From: Planctomycetota bacterium | Lineage (GTDB): Bacteria > Planctomycetota > Phycisphaerae > Sedimentisphaerales > Anaerohalosphaeraceae | Assembly (NCBI GenBank): GCA_019456245.1 | Contig: VRUF01000186.1 | Coordinates: forward strand, 1-5,972 | Direction of reading: 5' to 3' | Length of the DNA stretch: 5,972 nt | Shown: one piece after another, positions 1-5,278 of the stretch | Layout of the letters: every line of letters starts with the position of its first letter | Numbering within the stretch: the first letter of the stretch is position 1 | Position numbers and translations under genes: made by a program | The notes under the pieces: generated by a model | Databases searched by the model: none | Told to the model about the DNA's origin: nothing | Seen by the model: the letters and a program-made list of their open reading frames with translations, nothing else

Positions 1-270
1 AGGGCGTTCTTCATTTCCCTGGTTGCACTGGTTATCATGATGCCATGGCAGATCGTGTTTGAAGGTGTCTGTCTCGGTGCAATATACACACCCGCAGAGT
101 TGTTCGCCGGCTGTACCTCTACCGATTGCAACCCGCTCGTATGTCAGATACTTTACTTCCTAAGATTTTCAGGGATGTGGTTTCTCGTCTTGATCATGTT
201 TTTAACGGCACAGTGCAGATCAGGAAAGTGGGCAAAAACAACACTCAAGCGGTTAGGCATAATCCGCTGA
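1..270 (+). CDS. C-terminal end of a hypothetical inner-membrane protein (5' end outside the window)
   Basis: The frame is open from the first base and ends at TGA 268-270, so this is the last 89 residues of a longer protein. An internal ATG at 37 is unlikely to be the start, because the hydrophobic segment begins before it. Two membrane helices are visible, at about residues 3-20 and 50-70. They are joined by a loop holding a C-x4-C-x4-C pattern (C38, C43, C48). The tail after the second helix is strongly basic (RSGKWAKTTLKRLGIIR), which by the positive-inside rule puts the C-terminus in the cytoplasm and the Cys loop outside. I do not recognise a named family. The layout resembles conserved planctomycete membrane proteins of unknown function, but that is memory and cannot be verified here. 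It converges on the minus-strand PilX-like gene; the 110 bp between them shows no clear terminator. Confidence 0.6.
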   Translation, partial: RAFFISLVALVIMMPWQIVFEGVCLGAIYTPAELFAGCTSTDCNPLVCQILYFLRFSGMWFLVLIMFLTAQCRSGKWAKTTLKRLGIIR

Positions 271-380
271 TGAACAAGGAGCATTGCAGACACAGGGCAG
301 GGGAAAAGACGGAACGCAGGCGCTAATAGACGTGATCAGGCAACTGGGCCCCGTTTCGCACAGTGAATAATCGCCCGATA

Positions 381-1742
381 TTATATTTCCGAATAGGAAG
401 AGGGGTCGTAATCAAGCATTAGGACAGGTTCAAAACCTGCGGGATTCTCATCAGTCCCCGACCGGTTGAACATCAGCGAACCCTGGCCCTGCAGTACCAT
501 AGGATCAGACGAATAGTTAACGATCGAACCGTTGATCGTCCCGCCTGCCTGTCCGGTAAAACGTATTCCAGCTATCGCAATGACTCCATTTATGATATTG
601 CTTTGCCCTGAAAAATCGGCACTGAATCCGGGGGCAATAAGAAATGTTCCGGTTTCCTCGCGGATCCCGTCAAACTCTGCGCCTATAAGATCTCCTGAAT
701 CAAGACAATCTACCTGACCGCTAAAATTAATATTGTTATCGATAGACTCATCCCCAACTATCGAATCACCAACTATAATCCCCTGAACGACAGCTTTACC
801 CGCAAACTTAACCTTATTGGGTTGCTCAATATACAAAACCCCTCTAATAGTTACATCGCCCGAAAAGGTAGGATTGGTATTGGCAGCAATTGTAACATTG
901 TCGAGTGTCTCATTGTCATTTAGATAATCGTTCAGATTATTGGCATCTATTACATCGCCCGTTGCAAACTGCCTGAAATAATCCGTGTCAGGCACAGGAA
1001 ACTCAACGGGATCAACATCCAATATAATATTACCTTCGGCATCTTCCCCGGTTTCTCCGCCGATCTCGGAATTATTTCCAACCTCGTATGTAGCAAGAGG
1101 ATTGACTATATGAACATTACCGGCAACAGTGCCATGGTTGCCTATCTCAAACGCATTTCCGATAATTGACGTGTCGATAAAAACATCCGATTCCACTGCC
1201 AGGTTCACAGCGCCAAGTTCTCCCTGTCCGGTCATCAGCAAGGGACCCTTTGTTGCCACTCCGTAATCGAATACACTATCGGCTCTGACGGCTATATTAA
1301 AATTACTCCGTACTTTACGTTTGATCACTCCATTTCTACCGGTAACATCTGCCTGCCAGTAATCTGAAAACATAGTTATCTGCGCACTGAAATTTTCGGA
1401 TGCTGTCGAATCAAGGGGAACGCTCGCCAGGGTAATTACGCTGCCCGTAACTGTTGCGGTCATATTCGTTAAATTTTTAACAGCAAGTTGGTTCTGTATA
1501 CCGGTTTCTATCGAAGCAGGCACGGTCATATCGTTAAGAAAATATTTAACGACCTCAACGCCTGAATGAGTATTAACCAGCGCACCGTTTCCTTGCTGGT
1601 GGTTGTTGGCTATCTGTGCATTTGCCGAAGACATCGACAGCATCGCAACCGATAAAGACGCGAATATGACCATAAACATCAGGGCCAGAACCATTACAAT
1701 GCCTTCACGATTATTGTTATTTGTTTGCCATAGCGTTTCCAT
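381..1742 (-). CDS. PilX-like (type IV pilus-associated) protein with beta-rich passenger region
   Basis: This 453-residue protein probably belongs to the PilX N-terminal-domain group of pilin-like membrane-anchored proteins. After a short polar leader (residues 1-13, NNNNREG) there is one hydrophobic helix (about 15-36). An amphipathic continuation rich in Ala, Asn and Gln leads to 'HSGVEVVKYFLNDM' (59-72), as in PilX/GspK-like proteins where the helix packs into a pilus or pseudopilus. The canonical prepilin motif G-FTLIE is not matched: after G14 the sequence is IVMVL, with no Glu at +5. From about residue 160 the protein is low in charge and rich in G, N, I, V and T. Recurrent beta turns such as FSGQ, FTGQ and LQGQ suggest a stacked beta fold like those of planctomycete PilX proteins. 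The start codon ATG at 1740-1742 has a G-rich GGGGG stretch 7 nt upstream, and no earlier in-frame start fits better. Role in adhesion or pilus assembly is inference. No other pilus genes are in view. Confidence 0.7.
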   Translation of the reverse strand: METLWQTNNNNREGIVMVLALMFMVIFASLSVAMLSMSSANAQIANNHQQGNGALVNTHSGVEVVKYFLNDMTVPASIETGIQNQLAVKNLTNMTATVTGSVITLASVPLDSTASENFSAQITMFSDYWQADVTGRNGVIKRKVRSNFNIAVRADSVFDYGVATKGPLLMTGQGELGAVNLAVESDVFIDTSIIGNAFEIGNHGTVAGNVHIVNPLATYEVGNNSEIGGETGEDAEGNIILDVDPVEFPVPDTDYFRQFATGDVIDANNLNDYLNDNETLDNVTIAANTNPTFSGDVTIRGVLYIEQPNKVKFAGKAVVQGIIVGDSIVGDESIDNNINFSGQVDCLDSGDLIGAEFDGIREETGTFLIAPGFSADFSGQSNIINGVIAIAGIRFTGQAGGTINGSIVNYSSDPMVLQGQGSLMFNRSGTDENPAGFEPVLMLDYDPSSYSEI

Positions 1743-1828
1743 CTTGATACCCCCGTATACCGCATAGTCTTAATGCATTTAAAATATGCAAAACAAGTTT
1801 ATAAGAAGCAAGTTCCGGACAAAATGCC

Positions 1829-1834
1829 ATTATA
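1829..1834 (-). promoter_or_regulatory. Candidate -10 box (TATAAT) for the PilX-like gene
   Basis: The minus strand carries a perfect TATAAT here, about 90 nt upstream of the PilX-like start. No convincing -35 hexamer lies 16-18 bp upstream, so the call rests on the -10 alone. It lies past the terminator at 1953-1988, where a new promoter is needed. It also overlaps the nominal stop codon of the barrel ORF, which supports treating this stretch as intergenic. Confidence 0.3.
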
Positions 1835-2582
1835 TATGACCAAGAGACAACGGTACGCTAGTCCGATAATTGCAATGCATAGGTTGATATATGCAACTCT
1901 GGCCAGTTCCCGCAGGCCAGGAGAAGGGATGGGTATCGGCGATATTTTTTTGAAAAAAAACAGCTTTTCCAAAACGGATAAGCTGTTTGTTTGATAGAGT
2001 TAGCTTTTGTCTTTCATCGGGGTTAAGAAGTCCTGGGATCATCATGTCATAGTTAAGTGCGAACACATGAGCCCATCCGCTGTTCTCCGAATTGAACGCA
2101 CCGCTTCTGGATGGCCAGCTTGCCGCCGCAAGATAACTGGGAACCAGTTTTCCGCCAAATATCTTTGGCCAGGCAAAACCGCCAAACACTTCCTGGAAAT
2201 GTCCGCCTGCTCCGAAAGGGGCAGATCCTCTTTGAGGCGAATCCGGAAAACCGAAGTAGGTATAACCTATTTTATAAGCGGTTGCATAAACTTCATCGCC
2301 GCAGAGCATGCCTTTATAGTATGGCGTAACTGTCAACCATTCGCTGTCTTCGAAACCGCTGCTGTTGGCACGGGAACTCCAGACATATATACCAAAACCG
2401 CTCCCAAACAGGTCCAGATCGACGCTCGGCTGAAATGCGCTATGATTTTGACCATAAACATCGCAACCCCGCCATATGAACCGGCTGACGTAAGTTGCAT
2501 CGACGGTACCGTGCAGTTTACCGTCAGATTCTGCCGCAGCAGACACCGAACAAACCGCAATAATGCTAATCAACAAAATCAT
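1830..2582 (-). CDS. TorF/Gcw_chp-like putative outer-membrane beta-barrel protein, probably truncated at the 3' end
   Basis: From ATG 2580-2582 the product is 250 residues. It begins with a signal peptide (hydrophobic core ILLISIIAV, probable cleavage near SAAA-ES at 17-18, though with no positive n-region). A further in-frame ATG at 2705 would force translation through a strong terminator hairpin, so I reject it. Residues 22-115 alternate in beta-strand fashion and contain 'YVSRFIWRG' (31-39) and 'SGFGIYVWSS' (61-70). These match the opening of the TorF/Gcw_chp family of putative porins (S/Y-v-f-RG, then G-x-Y-x-W-x-S). Barrel-like sequence continues to about residue 197 (LTLSN). From residue 198 on, the frame encodes the arm, loop and T-run of an intrinsic terminator and then unrelated residues. 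The expected last strands and aromatic-ended beta-signal are missing, so this may be a decaying gene. An AGGGAG lies 14 nt before the ATG, rather far, with AAGAAG directly adjacent. Substrate is unknown. Confidence 0.6.
   Translation of the reverse strand: MILLISIIAVCSVSAAAESDGKLHGTVDATYVSRFIWRGCDVYGQNHSAFQPSVDLDLFGSGFGIYVWSSRANSSGFEDSEWLTVTPYYKGMLCGDEVYATAYKIGYTYFGFPDSPQRGSAPFGAGGHFQEVFGGFAWPKIFGGKLVPSYLAAASWPSRSGAFNSENSGWAHVFALNYDMMIPGLLNPDERQKLTLSNKQLIRFGKAVFFQKNIADTHPFSWPAGTGQSCIYQPMHCNYRTSVPLSLGHI
1953..1988 (-). terminator. Strong intrinsic terminator inside the 3' part of the barrel ORF
   Basis: Read on the minus strand, AAACAGCTT (1988-1980) pairs with AAGCTGTTT (1966-1958). There is one A-A mismatch, then TCC/GGA pairs around a GTTTT loop. 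The right arm runs directly into eight T (1960-1953). This is a textbook intrinsic terminator for minus-strand transcription. It lies within the nominal reading frame of the barrel gene, which is the main sign that the real gene stops, or once stopped, upstream of it. Confidence 0.85.
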
Positions 2583-2604
2583 CTTCTTATGTAAAACTCC
2601 CTTC

Positions 2605-2671
2605 AAAAAAATTAAAAAAAAGCAAACAGCCTCTCCCGTTTTTGCAAGAGCAAAATTGGAAAGGCTGTTTG
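2605..2671 (-). terminator. Very long intrinsic terminator between fhs and the barrel gene
   Basis: On the minus strand, bases 2671-2623 form a 49-nt hairpin. CAAACAGCCT pairs perfectly with AGGCTGTTTG, followed by a T-G wobble and TCC/GGA. A small internal loop then separates an inner stem TTTTGC/GCAAAA closed by TCTT. The right arm is followed by C and eight T, then AA and seven more T. It is the natural terminator of the HD-fhs transcript. It also sits only about 40 nt before the barrel start codon, so any transcript for that gene must start inside it or read through it. Confidence 0.9.
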
Positions 2672-2672
2672 T

Positions 2673-2678
2673 ATTATA
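2673..2678 (-). promoter_or_regulatory. Candidate -10 box (TATAAT) abutting the terminator hairpin
   Basis: A perfect TATAAT on the minus strand ends one base before the hairpin arm begins. If used, transcription would start at about 2664-2668, inside the left arm, giving an RNA whose 5' end folds into the terminator before the barrel gene. The position 17 bp upstream reads TTTCGG, a poor -35, and a small CGGCC-AAA-GGCCG inverted repeat (2686-2698) occupies the spacer. It may be chance in AT-rich DNA. Confidence 0.3.
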
Positions 2679-2705
2679 TCGGACACGGCCAAAGGCCGAA
2701 ACCAC

Positions 2706-2730
2706 AACTAAAAACTACGAACTAAAAACT
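2706..2730. repeat. Short tandem direct repeat, 11-bp unit AACTAAAAACT, two copies
   Basis: AACTAAAAACT occurs at 2706-2716 and again at 2720-2730, separated by ACG, which makes a 14-bp period. It directly adjoins the palindromic block at 2731-2803. It lies in the intergenic space after fhs and codes for nothing evident. Confidence 0.7.
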
Positions 2731-2803
2731 GTCGCGACCTGTCCTCCGTAGCTGGTTTCTTCGTAGCCTACGGCGAAGTAGAACAGCGAAGGATGGAAGC
2801 GAC
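2731..2803. repeat. Palindromic repeat-like intergenic element downstream of fhs
   Basis: The block is bounded by GTCGC (2731-2735, part of the palindrome GTCGCGAC) and GCGAC (2799-2803), which are inverted copies. Inside, CCGTAG (2746-2751) is inverted as CTACGG (2768-2773), and CTTCG (2759-2763) as CGAAG (2774-2778). GCGAAG is repeated directly at 2773-2778 and 2786-2791. It ends 3 bp from the fhs stop codon. No reading frame or T-run makes it a gene or terminator. Its pattern (TGTCCTCCGTAGC ... GCGAAGGATGGAAGC) resembles intergenic dispersed repeats I recall from uncultured planctomycete and candidate-phylum genomes. That recollection is unverified. Confidence 0.5.
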
Positions 2804-2806
2804 TAA

Positions 2807-4570
2807 TCAGAACAGTCCCTCTACTTTGCCCGTGTTGACATCCACATCAATCCTTCTGTATGCAGGATTCGAAGCTGTCCCGGGCAAAAGTTTTATCCCG
2901 CCGGCAAGCGGAACAATAAATCCTGCACCCTTATAGACCAATATGTCTCTGATCGGCAGTATCCAGTCTTTCGGACGGTTTTTAAACTCCGGATCGTGCG
3001 ACAGTGACAGGTGTGTTTTTACCATACATGTTCCGAGCTTGCGTGCCTGGGGATCGGCTTCGAGTGCTTCGGCTTTCTTTGTTGCTTCATTGGTGTATTC
3101 AACTCCGCTTGCCCCGTAGACTTCCTTAGCGATAAGTTCGATGCGTTCTCTAAGCGGTGTTTCCAACTCGTAGAGGAATTCAAAGTCGCTCTCCATTTCG
3201 CAGGCTTCTATTACGGCTTCTGCCAGTTCTACCGCGCCTTCGCCGCCCTTTAGCCAGTGTTCCGACAACGCTGCCAGTGCTCCGTTTGCTCTTGCCACCT
3301 TTTTGACCAGTTCGATCTCGGCAGGTGTGTCGGTATAGAAACTGTTTACGCAGACGACGGGTGTTACTCCGGATTTTTTGACTATCTCGATGCATGCGAT
3401 AAGATTTTCACAGCCTTCTTCCACAAGAGCCAGATTTTCCTTGGAATATTCTTCGCTAAGTGGTGCACCCGGTTTCACAACAGGCCCGCCGCCGTGCATC
3501 TTAAGGGCACGGATAGTCGCTACGATAACGACCGCGTCCGGTTTCATCCCTGAGATGCGGCATTTGAGATTCCAGAACTTTTCAAAACCGATATCAGCTC
3601 CGAATCCGCTTTCGGTTACGAGGTAGTCCGACAGTTTACTGCCGATACGGTCGGCAATGATAGAGCTTTGTCCGATAGCGATATTGGCGAAAGGCCCGGC
3701 ATGAACAAATACAGGCTGGCCCTCGATAGTCTGCAGAAGATTCGGATTGAGCGCGTCAACCATCCACGCCGTCATGGCACCGTCTACCTCAAGGTCGGCA
3801 GTGGTAACATCATTACCCTGTTTGTCATAAGCAACGACGATCTTGCCCATACGCTCACGCATATCCTTAAGGTCACGTGCAACTGCAAGAATCGCCATGA
3901 TCTCGCTTGATACGGTTATCTGGAAGCCGGATTCCATCTCGAAGCCGTCCATCTTGCCGCCTTTGCCGATAACGATATTTCTGAGCGCCTGTGCGCAAAA
4001 GTCGATGGCCCACTTCATCTGAACGTTATTGGGATCGATATCAAGACGTTTCAGTTTACTCTTGGCAAGCCTCGCATCGTCATAGTTATGTTCATGCTGC
4101 ATCCTCGAAGTAAGTGCAACCATCGCAAGGTTATGAGCATTCGTGATAGAATCGATATCGCCGGTTAATCGGATAGAAAACGGCGTAAGCGGAATACACT
4201 GAGCAAGCCCGCCGCCTGCCGCCGAACCCTTAATATTAAAAGTAGGTCCGCCGCTCGGCTGGCGAATTGCACCAACAACACGTTTATTTAGTTTACCAAG
4301 ACCCTGTATCAAACCGATCGCAGTAGTAGTCTTACCCTCACCAAGCGGCGTCGGAGTAATCGCCGTAACATCGATATACTTGGCAGCCGGGGTGTCCTTC
4401 AGTCTTTCAAGGACCTTCATATAATCTACTTTTGCAAGGTTGGGACCATAAGGGATAAGTTCCTCGTCGGTAAGTCCAAGATCGTCTGCGATCTCCTTGA
4501 TTGGTTTCATAGTCTCTTCGGCAGCTTCGGCAATTTGCCAGTCTTCCATTTTCGTTGGGTCAAGTTGCAT
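2807..4570 (-). CDS. fhs: Formate--tetrahydrofolate ligase (10-formyl-THF synthetase)
   Basis: The enzyme joins formate to tetrahydrofolate with ATP via formyl phosphate, giving 10-formyl-THF for one-carbon biosynthesis or the methyl branch of a Wood-Ljungdahl-type pathway; it is cytoplasmic. The 587-residue protein covers the full family length (bacterial members about 555-560) plus small insertions, for example near 161-182 and 363-378. Visible motifs are the P-loop TPTPLGEGKTTT (72-83), IRQPS with the family's conserved Arg (R103), KGSAAGGGL (114-122), the second family signature VATIRALKMHGG (350-361), ALSEHWLKGGEG (434-444) and the C-terminal GAGFIVPLAGGI (548-559). The first signature departs from the usual KGGAAGGGY at two places, so this is a divergent subfamily. 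ATG 4568-4570 is preceded by AAAGGAAAG at good spacing. It lies 57 bp after the HD gene on the same strand, with no terminator between, so it is probably co-transcribed. Confidence 0.96.
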   Translation of the reverse strand: MQLDPTKMEDWQIAEAAEETMKPIKEIADDLGLTDEELIPYGPNLAKVDYMKVLERLKDTPAAKYIDVTAITPTPLGEGKTTTAIGLIQGLGKLNKRVVGAIRQPSGGPTFNIKGSAAGGGLAQCIPLTPFSIRLTGDIDSITNAHNLAMVALTSRMQHEHNYDDARLAKSKLKRLDIDPNNVQMKWAIDFCAQALRNIVIGKGGKMDGFEMESGFQITVSSEIMAILAVARDLKDMRERMGKIVVAYDKQGNDVTTADLEVDGAMTAWMVDALNPNLLQTIEGQPVFVHAGPFANIAIGQSSIIADRIGSKLSDYLVTESGFGADIGFEKFWNLKCRISGMKPDAVVIVATIRALKMHGGGPVVKPGAPLSEEYSKENLALVEEGCENLIACIEIVKKSGVTPVVCVNSFYTDTPAEIELVKKVARANGALAALSEHWLKGGEGAVELAEAVIEACEMESDFEFLYELETPLRERIELIAKEVYGASGVEYTNEATKKAEALEADPQARKLGTCMVKTHLSLSHDPEFKNRPKDWILPIRDILVYKGAGFIVPLAGGIKLLPGTASNPAYRRIDVDVNTGKVEGLF

Positions 4571-4627
4571 AACTTTCCTTTCTCTCGAAATTAAATTTCA
4601 TGGTCATTTAGCTCTCATCGTTCAACG

Positions 4628-5137
4628 TCAAAGAGCGTATATTTTTTTCGCCAATTGGCGCCCTTTTTCAGTCCTGAATTTCTCGTCCACAATTCGTTCG
4701 AGTTTACTTTTTCCCGCATCAGGAAAAACATCGCACAGATTCACAAGCCAGTCGCCATCCCATATCGCCTTAAATTCATCGGTCTCGACAACCTCTGCAT
4801 CCTTCGCTGTATGATGATTCGCAATAATGCCGCAAACATGGTCGATTTTTTCCGGGCTCAATTCAAGTCTCTCAAGTATTTCCCTTGCCACCGGCGGCCC
4901 TTCAATCTCCTGGTATTTCGCCGAAGACGAACCGTACAACTCTTCCGACTTTTTTATACCGATATCATGCAAAATCGCAGCCGCACTCACCACAACACTG
5001 TCCGCATCGATGCTTGCCCCGATCTGTTCTGCATAGTCAAGAACCGCCATAGCATGATCGATCCTTCGCTGATCGTCGCCGAAAACACCCTTCATAGCCG
5101 CAATAACGTCATCGTAAAACGTCGAATCCAAACCCAT
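4628..5137 (-). CDS. Small HD-domain metal-dependent phosphohydrolase
   Basis: This 169-residue soluble protein has no signal peptide and consists of a single HD domain. The metal ligands of the HD superfamily are in order: H28 (RIDHAMAVLDYA), H57-D58 (ILHDIG), then H100, H108 and H109 (DHVCGIIANHH), and an Asp in AIWDGDWLVNL (D127 or D129). HD proteins hydrolyse phosphate esters of nucleotides or other metabolites. The substrate here cannot be read from the sequence, and the single domain lacks the GYP motif of cyclic-di-GMP phosphodiesterases and the synthetase partner of RelA/SpoT. It is the first gene of the unit leading to fhs, so a link to folate, formate or nucleotide metabolism is possible but is inference from position. 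ATG 5135-5137 has GGGGAT about 7 nt upstream, and TGA lies at 4628-4630. Confidence 0.88.
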   Translation of the reverse strand: MGLDSTFYDDVIAAMKGVFGDDQRRIDHAMAVLDYAEQIGASIDADSVVVSAAAILHDIGIKKSEELYGSSSAKYQEIEGPPVAREILERLELSPEKIDHVCGIIANHHTAKDAEVVETDEFKAIWDGDWLVNLCDVFPDAGKSKLERIVDEKFRTEKGRQLAKKIYAL

Positions 5138-5198
5138 CGTCCGATCCCCGATCCCTCGGATATTGTCCCAAATTTATGCAAACCGTCCCTGCGTGAGT

Positions 5199-5227
5199 AA
5201 AATAGCATCTAAATCCAAAGGAGGCAA
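5199..5227 (-). promoter_or_regulatory. Sigma70-like promoter of the HD-fhs unit
   Basis: On the minus strand TTGCCT (5227-5222) and TATTTT (5204-5199) are separated by exactly 17 bp. The base triplet TGC directly before the -10 makes an extended -10. The predicted start near 5192 gives a leader of about 55 nt before the HD start codon. It lies after the hairpin that follows the upstream transporter gene, as expected for a new transcription unit. Confidence 0.5.
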
Positions 5228-5234
5228 GCGGAAA

Positions 5235-5278
5235 ATTCAAACAACGCGGATATATACTCGTGAGATTATTATCCGCGT
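5235..5278 (-). terminator. Palindromic hairpin at the end of the permease-EIIA gene, weak intrinsic terminator
   Basis: ACGCGGATA (5278-5270, minus strand) and TATCCGCGT (5252-5244) form a perfect 9-bp inverted repeat with a 17-nt loop. The left arm covers the last codons of the upstream gene and its TAA. The downstream tract TTGTTTGAATTTT is T-rich but interrupted, so termination may be partial. A protein-binding operator is the alternative reading. Confidence 0.45.

Noticed and set aside
126..326. A 66-residue plus-strand frame overlapping the membrane protein end.
   Set aside because: It overlaps the clearly hydrophobic, positively tailed frame ending at 270 and has no domain-like features.
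1774..1790. A TGCAT...ATGCA inverted repeat upstream of the PilX-like gene, considered as an operator.
   Set aside because: Five-base arms in AT-rich DNA are easily found by chance, and no matching second site was seen.
2550..2571. A lipobox at the signal peptide of the barrel protein (IIAV-C).
   Set aside because: The residue before Cys is Val rather than Gly/Ala/Ser, and the Cys lies too early, before the AXA-type site. Signal peptidase I cleavage fits better.
2007..2594. A 195-residue plus-strand open frame opposite the barrel gene.
   Set aside because: It is antisense to the barrel sequence with its signal peptide and family motifs, and its own product is Cys/Arg-rich without recognisable domains. 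It is a shadow frame.
2583..2705. An N-terminal extension of 41 residues of the barrel gene starting at ATG 2703-2705.
   Set aside because: It would be translated across the long terminator hairpin and its T-run, and it places the signal peptide internally. ATG 2580-2582 gives a proper exported start.
4587..4599. A GAAAT-TAA-ATTTC palindrome between HD and fhs.
   Set aside because: It is short and AT-only in character with no T-run, so it is neither a terminator nor a convincing operator.
4655..5200. A 181-residue plus-strand open frame over the HD gene.
   Set aside because: It is antisense to the HD gene with all its metal ligands in place. The shadow product shows no domain and is rich in His, Arg and Cys.
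5218..5224. A perfect AAGGAGG Shine-Dalgarno-like sequence on the plus strand.
   Set aside because: No start codon follows at usable distance with a sensible frame. On the minus strand the same bases lie in the promoter spacer and -35 region of the HD-fhs unit.
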